Positions 14,930-22,991 of a stretch of DNA of 46,060 bases are shown in pieces. The notes beneath the pieces are model-generated. The model did not search any database. It saw only the letters and a program-made list of their open reading frames with translations, and was not told the origin of the DNA. Source of the DNA: a bacterium (lineage in GTDB: Bacteria; Patescibacteriota; Gracilibacteria; UBA1369; GCA-2718715); the NCBI GenBank assembly GCA_030426295.1, contig JAUHYY010000001.1, positions 1 through 46,060 on the forward strand. Reading direction: 5' to 3'. A program made the translations under genes and the position numbers. How positions within the stretch are numbered: position 1 is the first letter of the stretch; each line of letters begins with the position of its first letter.

Positions 14930-16011
14930 GCATTATTATACAACTCAAGAGTTTCTTTTGCCATTTTTTCGAATGAGAAGTCTTTAAGTCTTTGCTGGCC
15001 GTTTTCGATTAGTTGGCTTCTGTATTCTTCGTCAGTAAGTATTTTGTTTACTTTTAATGCTATGTCTTGAGGGTCTATAGGCGAAAAAGTCGTAACTCCG
15101 TTTGATCCGATTTCTGGTAGGCATGCTTTGTTTGAGCAAGCAACTGGTGTTTTTGTTGAGAAGGCTTCTAAGATAGGGAGTCCGAAGCCTTCGTATAGAG
15201 ATGGATAAATATAACAGTCGGCGTTTTCGTAAATTTTTGCTAAGTCAGATTCGCTTACTAGTCCTGTTGTTATTACTTCGTTTTCTAGCCCGAGCTCTTG
15301 GATCTTGTTTCTTGTTTCTGGGTAATGAGGATCTTCTTTACCTGTGATTACTAGTTTCCCTTGATAACTATAATCGGACTTTAAGATGTTGAATGCGCGA
15401 ACTAAGTTTATTAAGTTTTTATGGCTTCGCCAGTTACCTGTATATAGAAGGTATTTTTCTGGTAGTTTGATAGATGAGCTGTGATTGGTTTTGAAGCTTT
15501 CGGCTAATCCAAGGTAGATGTTTTGAGTTTTCTTTTTAGTAAATCTATAGAGTTCGTGTAAATCGTTTTCTGTGTTTTTCGAAACTGTAATGATTTTTTT
15601 TGCTTTTAGAATTGAGGCTTTGAATATGATTTTGTATGCGAGTCTTTTGATTAAGCTTGTGTATTTTTTCCCTGGGTAGTAGTGAAGTGTTAAGTCGTGA
15701 ATTGTCACTATCTGTTTTCTTAGTGTTAAGAGTGGGGTATTAAAATGTGTGAAATGGATTAGGTCTGGCTTAGTTTGCTTTATTGCTAGTGGGAAAATAG
15801 TTTGTTCTTTAAGGGAATATATTGGTGCGTTTACCAAATATTTTTTGAAGTTCGGGGTAGGACATTTGAAGTTTTCGAACTCAGGGTTTTTAAAATATAG
15901 AATGTATTCATTCTTAGTATCTATTTTTGCTAGGTTTTTAATTAATTCGTCTACGTATCTTCCGATTCCGAATTCAGTAGAGTAGAGGCGACAGTCGATT
16001 CCGATTCTCAT
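14926..16011 (-). CDS. Glycosyltransferase, family 4 (GT-B fold)
   Basis: With ATG 16011 the protein is 361 residues and starts MRIGIDCRLYSTEFGIGRYV, the usual start of GT4 mannosyl/glucosyl transferases; a longer frame to 16086 would run through the promoter. The N-terminal domain has IHFTHFNTPLL and IVTIHDLTLHYYPGKKYT. The C-terminal donor-binding domain has LLYTGNWRSHKNLINLVRAF, KLVITGKEDP, GLVSESDLAKIYENADCYI and the EX7E-type YPSLYEGFGLPILEAFSTKT. It adds a sugar from a nucleotide-sugar donor to a lipid carrier or polysaccharide at the inner face of the membrane. The acceptor is unknown. Other envelope genes, including two flippases, are in the window. Confidence 0.93.
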   Translation of the reverse strand: MRIGIDCRLYSTEFGIGRYVDELIKNLAKIDTKNEYILYFKNPEFENFKCPTPNFKKYLVNAPIYSLKEQTIFPLAIKQTKPDLIHFTHFNTPLLTLRKQIVTIHDLTLHYYPGKKYTSLIKRLAYKIIFKASILKAKKIITVSKNTENDLHELYRFTKKKTQNIYLGLAESFKTNHSSSIKLPEKYLLYTGNWRSHKNLINLVRAFNILKSDYSYQGKLVITGKEDPHYPETRNKIQELGLENEVITTGLVSESDLAKIYENADCYIYPSLYEGFGLPILEAFSTKTPVACSNKACLPEIGSNGVTTFSPIDPQDIALKVNKILTDEEYRSQLIENGQQRLKDFSFEKMAKETLELYNNA

Positions 16012-16034
16012 ATAAAGGTATTTAATAGGATTGG

Positions 16035-16062
16035 AGTATATAATAGTGATATTGTAAAACAA
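16035..16062 (-). promoter_or_regulatory. Promoter of the glycosyltransferase gene
   Basis: On the minus strand, TTGTTT (16062-16057), 16 bp and TATACT (16040-16035) lie 24 bp before ATG 16011, giving a leader of about 17 nt. Confidence 0.5.
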
Positions 16063-16079
16063 AAGTGATTCTTGAAGGT

Positions 16080-16107
16080 TTGACATTTTGGGAAAAAGTC
16101 TTAAGAT
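16080..16107 (+). promoter_or_regulatory. Promoter of the 98-residue unknown gene
   Basis: TTGACA (16080-16085), a 16-bp spacer and TAAGAT (16102-16107) lie 32 bp before ATG 16140. Confidence 0.55.
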
Positions 16108-16139
16108 TCCTAGCTGAATATTTTTTAACCATATTTATT

Positions 16140-16436
16140 ATGGGAACTTTAGAATCTCCAGATGTACTTGGAGTGATAGAAGAAGGTTCAGGTATTGAGG
16201 TTTCGAAAGACCGAGAGTCTGGGCCAATAGCATTAATCACTACTTCTTTAAGGAGAATTTTAAGTGTAGGTGTTAACGGTATTACTTCAAGTGGTGATAA
16301 TTTTCCTACTGTACCTTTGAGAAACGGTTACGGTGAGATCTCTCAAACTTATGATATGAGGGGGCTTGAAATTGATGATAGAGGTAAAATTGTTGACCGA
16401 AGAACTGGTAAAAGTGCTGCTGATGGTTGGATGTAA
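16140..16436 (+). CDS. Small protein of unknown function
   Basis: ATG 16140 gives a 98-residue protein; a longer frame from 16065 would overlap the promoter and the divergent glycosyltransferase leader. I recognise no family. The sequence is polar with no membrane segment, and the C-terminal half (ISQTYDMRGLEIDDRGKIVD, then RRTGKSAADGWM) is rich in charged turns. It has its own promoter and stands alone between the glycosyltransferase and tRNA-Asp, so it is probably a single-gene transcript. Confidence 0.6.
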   Translation: MGTLESPDVLGVIEEGSGIEVSKDRESGPIALITTSLRRILSVGVNGITSSGDNFPTVPLRNGYGEISQTYDMRGLEIDDRGKIVDRRTGKSAADGWM

Positions 16437-16442
16437 TTTCAT

Positions 16443-16470
16443 TTGACTTTTTTAAGAGCTTGGCTAAAAT
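16443..16470 (+). promoter_or_regulatory. Promoter of tRNA-Asp
   Basis: TTGACT (16443-16448), 16 bp and TAAAAT (16465-16470) end 18 bp before the tRNA 5' end. Confidence 0.65.
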
Positions 16471-16488
16471 GCAAAAGCTCTTTCAAAT

Positions 16489-16565
16489 GGGGTCGTAGTT
16501 CAGTTGGTTAGAACGCCTGCCTGTCACGCAGGAGGTCGCGAGTTCGAGTCTCGTCGATCCCGCCA
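16489..16565 (+). tRNA. tRNA-Asp (anticodon GTC)
   Basis: The 77-nt sequence folds as a cloverleaf: acceptor GGGGTCG/CGATCCC with one G-T pair, D arm GTTC/GAAC, anticodon stem CCTGC/GCAGG with loop CTGTCAC (anticodon GTC), variable loop AGGTC, and T arm GCGAG-TTCGAGT-CTCGT. The discriminator base is G, as expected for tRNA-Asp, and the 3' CCA is encoded in the gene. Confidence 0.97.
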
Positions 16566-16581
16566 TTACAAAGCACAATAT

Positions 16582-16607
16582 AATACACATGAAGATGTGT
16601 ATTTTTT
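16582..16607 (+). terminator. Terminator after tRNA-Asp
   Basis: An AT-rich 9-bp stem AATACACAT/ATGTGTATT with loop GAAG is followed by a run of T. It lies 16 bp after the tRNA. Confidence 0.75.
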
Positions 16608-16641
16608 GTTTGTGCTTGAACATATTTTGACACGGTGTTAC

Positions 16642-16660
16642 TATCCCCTTACAGGGGATA
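16642..16660 (+). promoter_or_regulatory. CsoR-type operator in the promoter of the copper operon
   Basis: TATCCCCT/AGGGGATA is a perfect 8-bp inverted repeat with a TAC centre. C/G tracts flanked by TAT/ATA are the known style of CsoR-family operators. It overlaps the likely -10/start region: TTGAAC (16616-16621), 17 bp, TACTAT (16639-16644); an alternative TTGACA lies at 16627-16632. Bound copper-free CsoR would block the polymerase. Confidence 0.75.
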
Positions 16661-16676
16661 TATTTAATTTGTAGTT

Positions 16677-16949
16677 ATGGACAAACGTAAGAAGAAAACG
16701 GCTAAAGAGAGGGCTATTCATAGAGTCCGAATAATTAAGGGGCATTTGAATAAGATAGAAAAAATGCTTCAAGATGATGTTTACTGTGTTGATTTAATCC
16801 ATCAATCAAGAGCAGTTCAGAGTGCATTAAAAAAAATGGATATGCTTCTGATTGAGAATCATTTGAAGCATTGTCACTTGAATCATATTAAGTCGGGTGA
16901 AACTGACAAAGCGATAACTGAATTATTAACTCTTTTTAATTATAAATAA
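16677..16949 (+). CDS. csoR: Copper-sensing repressor CsoR (DUF156 family)
   Basis: This 90-residue all-helical protein belongs to the CsoR/RcnR/FrmR family. The three Cu(I) ligands of true CsoR are all present: Cys37 in DDVYCVDLIHQ, and His62 and Cys66 in NHLKHC. In the family the apo-tetramer binds a G/C-tract operator and releases it when Cu(I) binds. Exactly such a palindrome lies 17-35 bp upstream of the start. The gene is first in an operon with an HMA-SafE fusion and copA, and its TAA overlaps the ATG of the next gene (TAATG), suggesting translational coupling. The N-terminus is lysine-rich. Confidence 0.93.
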   Translation: MDKRKKKTAKERAIHRVRIIKGHLNKIEKMLQDDVYCVDLIHQSRAVQSALKKMDMLLIENHLKHCHLNHIKSGETDKAITELLTLFNYK

Positions 16950-18295
16950 TGTCAAAAGATAAACTTAAAAAATTAGAATTATATATTGAAGGAATGCATT
17001 GTCCCGCTTGTGAGATATTGATTGAGAAGGAACTCCTTAAGATAGATGGGGTCGAATATGTTGATGTTTCTATGGGAACTCGTAATGCAATTTTATATAT
17101 GCAGTCGAGTACTACAATAAATTTTAAGAAAATATCTAATAAGCTTAAAAAGTTAGATTACAAATTGTTGAGAGATAGAGCTGACCAAGATACAAAACCT
17201 CAAATTTTTAAGAGTTTGAGTGTAGCTGTGTTATTGTTGGTGGTTTTTATAGTTTTTGAAAAGTTCCAGCTGGCTAAGTTTGTAAATTTTGATAGTAATT
17301 TATCATTTGTTTCAGCGTTTGTTCTTGGATTAGTTGCTAGTGTTTCAAGTTGCGCAGCATTAATTGGAGGTGTTTTACTTTCGCTTTCAAAGCATTGGCA
17401 TAGTAATGTAGTGAGCAAGCATGTTGGTTTTCATATCTCTAGGATTATCGCTTTTTTTATTTTAGGTGGTCTGCTTGGTTCTGTTGGATCATTATTTAAA
17501 TTTGATGGTTTATTTTTTGCATCAATATTGGTGATTTTAGTTTCTCTTTTAATGCTTTTGATTGCCTTGCAAATGCTGGATTTCGAGTTTGCACAAAAGT
17601 TGAGATTAGGAATACCAAAATCTTGGGGTGCAAAAATTGCTGAGAAAAGTGAGTCAGGAAGTTCTGCCTATCTTGTAGGTGCTTTAACATTTTTCTTGCC
17701 TTGTGGATTTACACTTATCGCCCAAGGTGCTGCTCTTGCTTCAGGTTCGTTTGGTGAGGGTGCAGGGATAATGCTCGCTTTTGCTTATGGTACGTTGCCT
17801 GCTTTGGTAGTTCTTAGCTTGACTAGCGTTCAGTTTAGAAAGAAGCCGCATTTTAGTGTGTTGTTTAATCAGGTTGTAGGTTTTATTTTAGTTTTCTTTG
17901 CTTTGTATAACATTAATAGTCAGATGAACGTATTAGGCTTACCAAGCTTATCTGATATAAACCTTTCAAAAGAAGTTTCTCAAGATATTGATTTTAGTAG
18001 TTCATATGATCAATCAACCGAATATCAAATTATTAAGTTAGTTTCAGAAGGTTTTGATTATTTTCTAGTAGGTGAGAATACATTTCAGGCTGGTGTTCCT
18101 ACGAAGTTAGTGGTTGATAATAAGGGAGTTTATGGATGTGCAGCAGCGTTATCAGTCTTTGGTCTAACAGATAATTTTACAATTCTTGAGCCTGGCGAAA
18201 ATGTTATAGATTTAGGGGCTCCTAAATCTGGTAATTATAAAATTACTTGTTCTATGGGAATGGTTCAGCCGGTGACAGTTAAATTTAAATCTTAA
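16949..18295 (+). CDS. HMA - SafE/TauE-like membrane - cupredoxin-like fusion, copper handling
   Basis: The 448-residue protein has three parts. Residues 8-70 form a heavy-metal-associated domain with the metal motif GMHCPAC (Cys18, Cys21). Residues ~70-320 hold about six membrane helices of the SafE/TauE (DsbD-like) type, with FVLGLVASVSSCAALIGGVL and FFLPCGFTLIAQGAALA as characteristic segments carrying membrane cysteines. Residues ~340-448 resemble a cupredoxin fold with a possible copper site: Cys397 in VYGCAAAL and Cys434, Met436 and Met438 in ITCSMGM. Placement between csoR and copA makes copper transport or delivery to the outer face likely. Direction of transport is not clear from sequence. 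Confidence 0.85.
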   Translation: MSKDKLKKLELYIEGMHCPACEILIEKELLKIDGVEYVDVSMGTRNAILYMQSSTTINFKKISNKLKKLDYKLLRDRADQDTKPQIFKSLSVAVLLLVVFIVFEKFQLAKFVNFDSNLSFVSAFVLGLVASVSSCAALIGGVLLSLSKHWHSNVVSKHVGFHISRIIAFFILGGLLGSVGSLFKFDGLFFASILVILVSLLMLLIALQMLDFEFAQKLRLGIPKSWGAKIAEKSESGSSAYLVGALTFFLPCGFTLIAQGAALASGSFGEGAGIMLAFAYGTLPALVVLSLTSVQFRKKPHFSVLFNQVVGFILVFFALYNINSQMNVLGLPSLSDINLSKEVSQDIDFSSSYDQSTEYQIIKLVSEGFDYFLVGENTFQAGVPTKLVVDNKGVYGCAAALSVFGLTDNFTILEPGENVIDLGAPKSGNYKITCSMGMVQPVTVKFKS

Positions 18296-18305
18296 TTAAA
18301 ATTGT

Positions 18306-20585
18306 ATGAAGAAAGAAAGTTATTCTATTGTTGGGATGCACTGTGCATCATGTAAGCGTTTAATTGAAATGCAGCTTAATGATAGTGATGGAGTTGATAA
18401 GGCTACTGTTAATTATTCAACTGAGACGCTTTACATTGAATACGATGATACAAAACTTGATTTTGATAAGTTAGCTTCAATTGTTTCGGGTGCGGGTAAT
18501 TATAAATTGGTGAAGGATGATGCTGAAAAGCAAGATGAAAAAAACAAAGAGTATATGGTTTTGAAAAAAAGGTTAGTTGTAACAGGAGTTGCATTAGTAC
18601 CATTTGCTTTAATGATGGTTGCTATGATTTTAGATCTATTGGGCGTTATCAAAATGATGCATGCACCTTTAGGACTCTTTAATTTTAATGGTGTAGATAT
18701 AAATATTTTTTATTTAGTTCAGTTTGTTTTTGCGTCTGTTATTTTATTCTACGGTGGCCGTGGATTTTATGTAGGAGCAATTAATGCTTTGAAATCAAAG
18801 AGTTCTAACATGGACACTTTAGTTGCCCTAGGTACAACTACAGCTTGGGTTTTTTCTTCTGTGGTTACTTTTTTCCCGAGTTTCTTTTCCGACGTTCAAC
18901 AAGATGTATTTTTTGAAGCGGCAGCATTTATCGTTTTCTTTATTTTACTAGGTAGGTTCTTTGAAGCTCGTGCAAAGTCACAGGCTAATGATGCAATCAA
19001 GAAGTTGTTTGAATTACAGGCTAAAGAGGCAATAGTTTTGGTGGATGGGAAAGAAGTAAAGAAAAATATTGATGAAATAAAAGTTGGTGATGTAGTGGTA
19101 GTTAGACCAGGTGAGAAAATTGTTTTGGATGGCGTTATAGTAGAAGGTAAAGGTGCTATCGATGAGTCTGCTGTAACGGGTGAATCTATTCCTGTTGAGA
19201 AAGCCGAAGGTGATGAAGTTATTGGTGCAACAGTTAACAAAACAGGTTCGTTTAAGTTTGAGGTGCGTAAGGTGCAAGAAGAGACTCTTCTGTCACAGAT
19301 AATTAAGTTGGTTGAAGAGGCACAAGGAACTCATGCACCTATACAAAAGTTAGCTGATAAGATTTCTGGAATTTTTGTTCCGGTTGTAATATTGGTTGCA
19401 GTTATTAGTTTTGTATTTTGGTATTTCTTTGCAGAGTCAATAGGTATTAACTTGCCTGGAAATACTCTCTCGACAGCGTTATATATTGCTACGGCTGTAT
19501 TAATAATTGCTTGTCCGTGTGCACTTGGCTTAGCTACTCCTACTGCAGTAATGGTGGGTACAGGAGTTGCTGCAAAAAAAGGAATCCTTATTAAAGATGC
19601 TGAGTCGCTTGAGAATGCTCATAAGATTCAAGCTATAGTTTTTGATAAAACAGGTACTTTAACAGAAGGGCGTCCTGTGGTTGATAAAATTATTTCTGAA
19701 GCTGGAAAACAAAAAGAATATTTGAGAATTGCTGCTGCATTAGAACATCTTTCTGAGCATCCTCTTTCTGAGGCAATAAACCAGAAGGCTATTGATGAAG
19801 GGCTTGATTATTCTGATCTAAAAGTTGATGATTTTGCTTTAGAGGAAGGTATGGGAGTGAAAGGTAAAGTTGATGGTAAAGAAATTTGTATTGGTAATGA
19901 TAAGTTGATGGATAACTTTAAAGTTAAAAGAGATGATTCATTGAGTGACCAAGTATCGGAGTTCCATTCTCAAGGTAAAACAGTAATTTCAATGGCAATT
20001 GATGGTGTTCAAGTAGCAATTTTTGCACTATTTGATAAGCCAAAAGTTGAAGCAAAAAAAGCTGTTAATGCTCTTGATAAGAAAGGTATCAAAGTAATTA
20101 TGCTTACTGGTGACCATAAAGAAACTGCTCAATATGTTGCAGATGAGCTAGGTATTGATAGGGTTATTGCTCAGGTTTTACCAACAGAGAAAGCGATGCA
20201 CATTAAAGAGATAAAGAATGAGGGGCTTTATGTTGCGATGGTAGGTGATGGAATTAATGATGCTCCTGCTTTAGCGGAATCGGATATCGGTATTGCTATG
20301 GGGACTGGTACTGATGTTGCGAAGGAAACCGGAGATATTGTTTTAGTGCATGGAACGGTAGACAAAGTTGTTGAAGCAATCGAGATATCAAATAGTACTC
20401 TTAAAGTTGTTAAGCAAAATCTTGGTTGGGCTTTTGGCTATAATATTTTTGCTATACCAGTTGCTGCTGGAGTGATTTATCCATTCTTTGCAATTTTACT
20501 TTCACCAATAATAGCGAGTGCTGCTATGGCTTTTAGTTCTGTTTCTGTTGTTCTTAATAGCTTGAGACTTAAGCGTTTAAAGTAA
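18306..20585 (+). CDS. copA: Copper-exporting P-type ATPase
   Basis: This 759-residue P1B-ATPase pumps Cu(I) out of the cytoplasm. One N-terminal HMA domain carries GMHCASC (Cys13, Cys16). The membrane metal site is the CPC motif at 403-405 in IIACPCALGLATP, the phosphorylated aspartate is Asp447 in DKTGTLTEG, EHPLSEA is the nucleotide-domain HP motif, and GDGINDAPAL follows near 646. The two subclass-specific sequences of Cu(I) pumps are present: YN in GWAFGYNIFAIP and the C-terminal MAFSSVSVVLNSLRL. It starts 10 bp after the fusion gene without a Shine-Dalgarno and ends 7 bp from the convergent MATE gene. Confidence 0.97.
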   Translation: MKKESYSIVGMHCASCKRLIEMQLNDSDGVDKATVNYSTETLYIEYDDTKLDFDKLASIVSGAGNYKLVKDDAEKQDEKNKEYMVLKKRLVVTGVALVPFALMMVAMILDLLGVIKMMHAPLGLFNFNGVDINIFYLVQFVFASVILFYGGRGFYVGAINALKSKSSNMDTLVALGTTTAWVFSSVVTFFPSFFSDVQQDVFFEAAAFIVFFILLGRFFEARAKSQANDAIKKLFELQAKEAIVLVDGKEVKKNIDEIKVGDVVVVRPGEKIVLDGVIVEGKGAIDESAVTGESIPVEKAEGDEVIGATVNKTGSFKFEVRKVQEETLLSQIIKLVEEAQGTHAPIQKLADKISGIFVPVVILVAVISFVFWYFFAESIGINLPGNTLSTALYIATAVLIIACPCALGLATPTAVMVGTGVAAKKGILIKDAESLENAHKIQAIVFDKTGTLTEGRPVVDKIISEAGKQKEYLRIAAALEHLSEHPLSEAINQKAIDEGLDYSDLKVDDFALEEGMGVKGKVDGKEICIGNDKLMDNFKVKRDDSLSDQVSEFHSQGKTVISMAIDGVQVAIFALFDKPKVEAKKAVNALDKKGIKVIMLTGDHKETAQYVADELGIDRVIAQVLPTEKAMHIKEIKNEGLYVAMVGDGINDAPALAESDIGIAMGTGTDVAKETGDIVLVHGTVDKVVEAIEISNSTLKVVKQNLGWAFGYNIFAIPVAAGVIYPFFAILLSPIIASAAMAFSSVSVVLNSLRLKRLK

Positions 20586-20592
20586 ACATTTC

Positions 20593-21963
20593 TTAGTGAA
20601 CCGGTACTTTGTCTAAGTCTATTTTGTTTAGTTCTCTGTTGATCCAGAAGTATCCTACAATTGCTGCGATTATGTTTCCGAGAACTAGGGCTATCCAAAC
20701 TGAGATGATTGGGTAGTTAAGAACTGTTGTGAATAAGTAGCTTAGAGGGATTGTGATGAATCCAATTCTTAGTAAGAAGATCCAGAATCCTGGCCATGAT
20801 TTACCGATTGATTGGAATGAAGTTGCTTCGATCATAAGGGCTGCTAAGAATCCGTAGCTTAGTGCGACTGTGTACATGTAGGTTGATGCGTAGCTGATAA
20901 CTTGAGGGTCTTCAGTGAAAACTTTGATTAGTGGATTTGCGAAAAGTGCTGCTACGAGGCCGAGTCCGGCTGCGCCGAGGAATCCATATTTAAGTGCTTT
21001 TCTGAATGAGGCTTTTGCTCTTTCTAAGTTTTTTGCTCCTAGGTTTTGACCTATCATTGCCATTGCTGCGAATCCGAATCCACCTGCTGGAAGATATGCA
21101 AAGAATTCGATTCTGAATCCAAGGCTGAATGCGATTGCTCCAGCTTCTTGGAATGAATTAGATACGATTTTAGTTACTAGTGCTAATCCAATTGGGAAAA
21201 TAACTTGAGTGAGTGATGCTGGGAATCCGATATCTAAAACTTTTTTAACTGATTGCCATTTGAAGGTTAGGTTTTTGAAATGGAATCGGACTTTTCTGTG
21301 ATCGCTTGAAAGAGATCTTAGGGCAATAACAATGAATACGAATTGTGAGATTAGTGTTGCTACTGCTGCCCCTGAGATGTTTAGTGCTGGAATTGGTCCC
21401 CATCCAAAAATAAGAAGAGGGTCGAGAATTAGGTTTATACCTGTTGAAATTGCGAAGAGTTTAGTAAGTGTGCTTGTGTCACCTTGCGAGTTGAAGGCGA
21501 ACATTATTGTCATTAGGGTGAACATTAAGATTGATCCGCCGGCTGTGATTGTGTAGTAGTCCATTGCCGGCTTGAAAATGTCGCCGGTTGCACCTGATGC
21601 GATAAGGAACGGTTCTTTAAATGTAAGTGCGACAATTGTGAAGAAGGCTGCAAGTATTGCACTTAGTACGAATGATTGACCGAGTACTCTTTCTGCTTCT
21701 GGTTTGTTTTCTGCTCCGATATGCATTGCCATGATTACTCCTGATCCTACGATTAACCCGAATCCAAGTGAGATCATTACAAATAATGTGATTTGAGAAA
21801 TGCTTACAGCTGCGATCGCTTCTGCTGAAAGTTTGCTTACCCAATAGGCGTCAACGAAGTTGTAGAGTGTGTAAAAGAACATTGATAACATCATTGGCCA
21901 TGCAACTGACCAGAGTTCTTTACCGATGTTTCCGTGACTTAAATCGTGGGTTTTATTTTCCAT
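20593..21963 (-). CDS. MATE family multidrug/cation efflux protein
   Basis: With ATG 21963 the protein is 456 residues and starts MENKTHDLSHGNIGKELWSV; an upstream ATG at 21987 would add 8 residues. About 12 membrane helices form two similar halves. Typical MATE segments include WPMMLSMFFYTLYNFVDAYW, VSKLSAEAIAAVSI and FAAMAMIGQNLGAKNLERA. MATE proteins exchange Na+ or H+ for drugs or metabolites. It is convergent with copA and lies downstream of a TrmB-like regulator on the same strand after 86 bp, which could control it. The substrate is unknown. Confidence 0.93.
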   Translation of the reverse strand: MENKTHDLSHGNIGKELWSVAWPMMLSMFFYTLYNFVDAYWVSKLSAEAIAAVSISQITLFVMISLGFGLIVGSGVIMAMHIGAENKPEAERVLGQSFVLSAILAAFFTIVALTFKEPFLIASGATGDIFKPAMDYYTITAGGSILMFTLMTIMFAFNSQGDTSTLTKLFAISTGINLILDPLLIFGWGPIPALNISGAAVATLISQFVFIVIALRSLSSDHRKVRFHFKNLTFKWQSVKKVLDIGFPASLTQVIFPIGLALVTKIVSNSFQEAGAIAFSLGFRIEFFAYLPAGGFGFAAMAMIGQNLGAKNLERAKASFRKALKYGFLGAAGLGLVAALFANPLIKVFTEDPQVISYASTYMYTVALSYGFLAALMIEATSFQSIGKSWPGFWIFLLRIGFITIPLSYLFTTVLNYPIISVWIALVLGNIIAAIVGYFWINRELNKIDLDKVPVH

Positions 21964-22049
21964 TTTGTTTTGGGTTAACTGGAGCATTTTATGGGTTTTC
22001 TAAGAAAAAGCTAGGAGTTTTGAATGTTCAAAATATTAAAAGCGATGGT

Positions 22050-22835
22050 TTATTTGTATGGTTTTGCTGAATCCCATGCTATTTCGAATACGACTTGCCT
22101 GATGAATACAGCGATGTCTTTGTTTTCGATTATTGTGACGGTTCTTTTACCTTCTGTGTATGAAAGAAATCCTACTTTGTTGTTCCACGAGAAAAAACCA
22201 GCGGCCCAATGATATTTTTCGGGGAGGACTTTGATTGTGATTTTGTATTCTTTTGTTTTTTTGTTTAGCCGATCACCGTATTTGCATTTCGGGAATATAA
22301 GTCTTGTTGTTATTCCTTTTTTGGCACGTCGCTTTACGTAATCTTCTAAATAGTCAGGGTGAACAGCGTCAGCGAGTTGTTGTACGTAAGAGAAGAGCAG
22401 TACTTCGCCCTGCGCTTCAAGTGTTTCTTCAAGCATTTTTTTGAGGCCTGAAACTCCTTCATAAAATTTAACTGTTGGGCGAGCGGTGTCTTGGGATTTT
22501 ATTTTTGAAAGTAATTCAGCGATGTATCCAATGTTGGTCTCCATCTGCTTGAGTTCGTTGAGTTTTGTTTGGATAATTTGTTTTAGTGCTTTAGGGTCTT
22601 CTGCCAGTATTAGTCTACGTTTACCTTTGCGGGTTTCTGTTAAGAGTCCTTTCTTTATAAGTTGTTCTGCTGCGCTATGAACTGTCACTCTATTCATATT
22701 TAAGGATTTTGATATTTCTTGAATAGAGGATGGGCCTAACTGGAGTGATTTGATATAGATTTCGATTTCTCTGTCTGAGCAGTCAAAGCGTTTTAAATGA
22801 GACTTAACTCGGAATATTTCTTGCTCGTTTAGCAT
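22050..22835 (-). CDS. TrmB-like transcriptional regulator
   Basis: The 261-residue protein has an N-terminal winged helix of the TrmB type (FDCSDREIEIYIKSLQLGPS, SIQEISKSLNMNRVTVHSAA, then GLLTETRKGKRRLILAE). A coiled-coil linker at about 85-110 is followed by a C-terminal PLD-like sensor domain (VKFYEGVSGLKKMLEETL, GITTRLIFPK, KTVTIIENKDIAVFIRQ-like end). TrmB proteins sense small molecules, often sugars, and repress or activate transport genes. A perfect palindrome at 22838-22856 next to its start overlaps its own transcription start, suggesting autoregulation. The MATE gene lies downstream on the same strand. Confidence 0.88.
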   Translation of the reverse strand: MLNEQEIFRVKSHLKRFDCSDREIEIYIKSLQLGPSSIQEISKSLNMNRVTVHSAAEQLIKKGLLTETRKGKRRLILAEDPKALKQIIQTKLNELKQMETNIGYIAELLSKIKSQDTARPTVKFYEGVSGLKKMLEETLEAQGEVLLFSYVQQLADAVHPDYLEDYVKRRAKKGITTRLIFPKCKYGDRLNKKTKEYKITIKVLPEKYHWAAGFFSWNNKVGFLSYTEGKRTVTIIENKDIAVFIRQVVFEIAWDSAKPYK

Positions 22836-22837
22836 AA

Positions 22838-22856
22838 TGTAGAATAGATTTCTACA
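22838..22856 (-). promoter_or_regulatory. Palindromic operator at the TrmB-like gene start
   Basis: TGTAGAA, five bases, TTCTACA form a perfect 7-bp inverted repeat that ends 3 bp before the ATG and covers the predicted transcription start. Confidence 0.6.
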
Positions 22857-22859
22857 AAT

Positions 22860-22888
22860 ATTATATCACGTATAAGTGGCTTTAACAA
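22860..22888 (-). promoter_or_regulatory. Promoter of the TrmB-like gene
   Basis: On the minus strand TTGTTA (22888-22883), a 17-bp spacer and a perfect TATAAT (22865-22860). The start would be near 22853, inside the palindrome. Confidence 0.7.
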
Positions 22889-22940
22889 GCCTGTGGTGGT
22901 TTAATGAGGCCTGCTATAGATATGATTTGTAATGGAGGTA

Positions 22941-22969
22941 TTGACATTTAGGCGAAGTTATCTTATAGT
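22941..22969 (+). promoter_or_regulatory. Promoter of the Cys-rich gene
   Basis: A perfect TTGACA (22941-22946), 17 bp and TATAGT (22964-22969). Transcription would start near 22976, 16 nt before ATG 22992, which is why the ATG at 22932 is rejected as start. Confidence 0.75.
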
Positions 22970-22991
22970 TAGATATTATTTAATAAAACCA

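Noticed and set aside
22932..22991. Upstream ATG start for the Cys-rich protein
   Set aside because: The perfect promoter 22941-22969 lies downstream of it, so it would not be in the mRNA.
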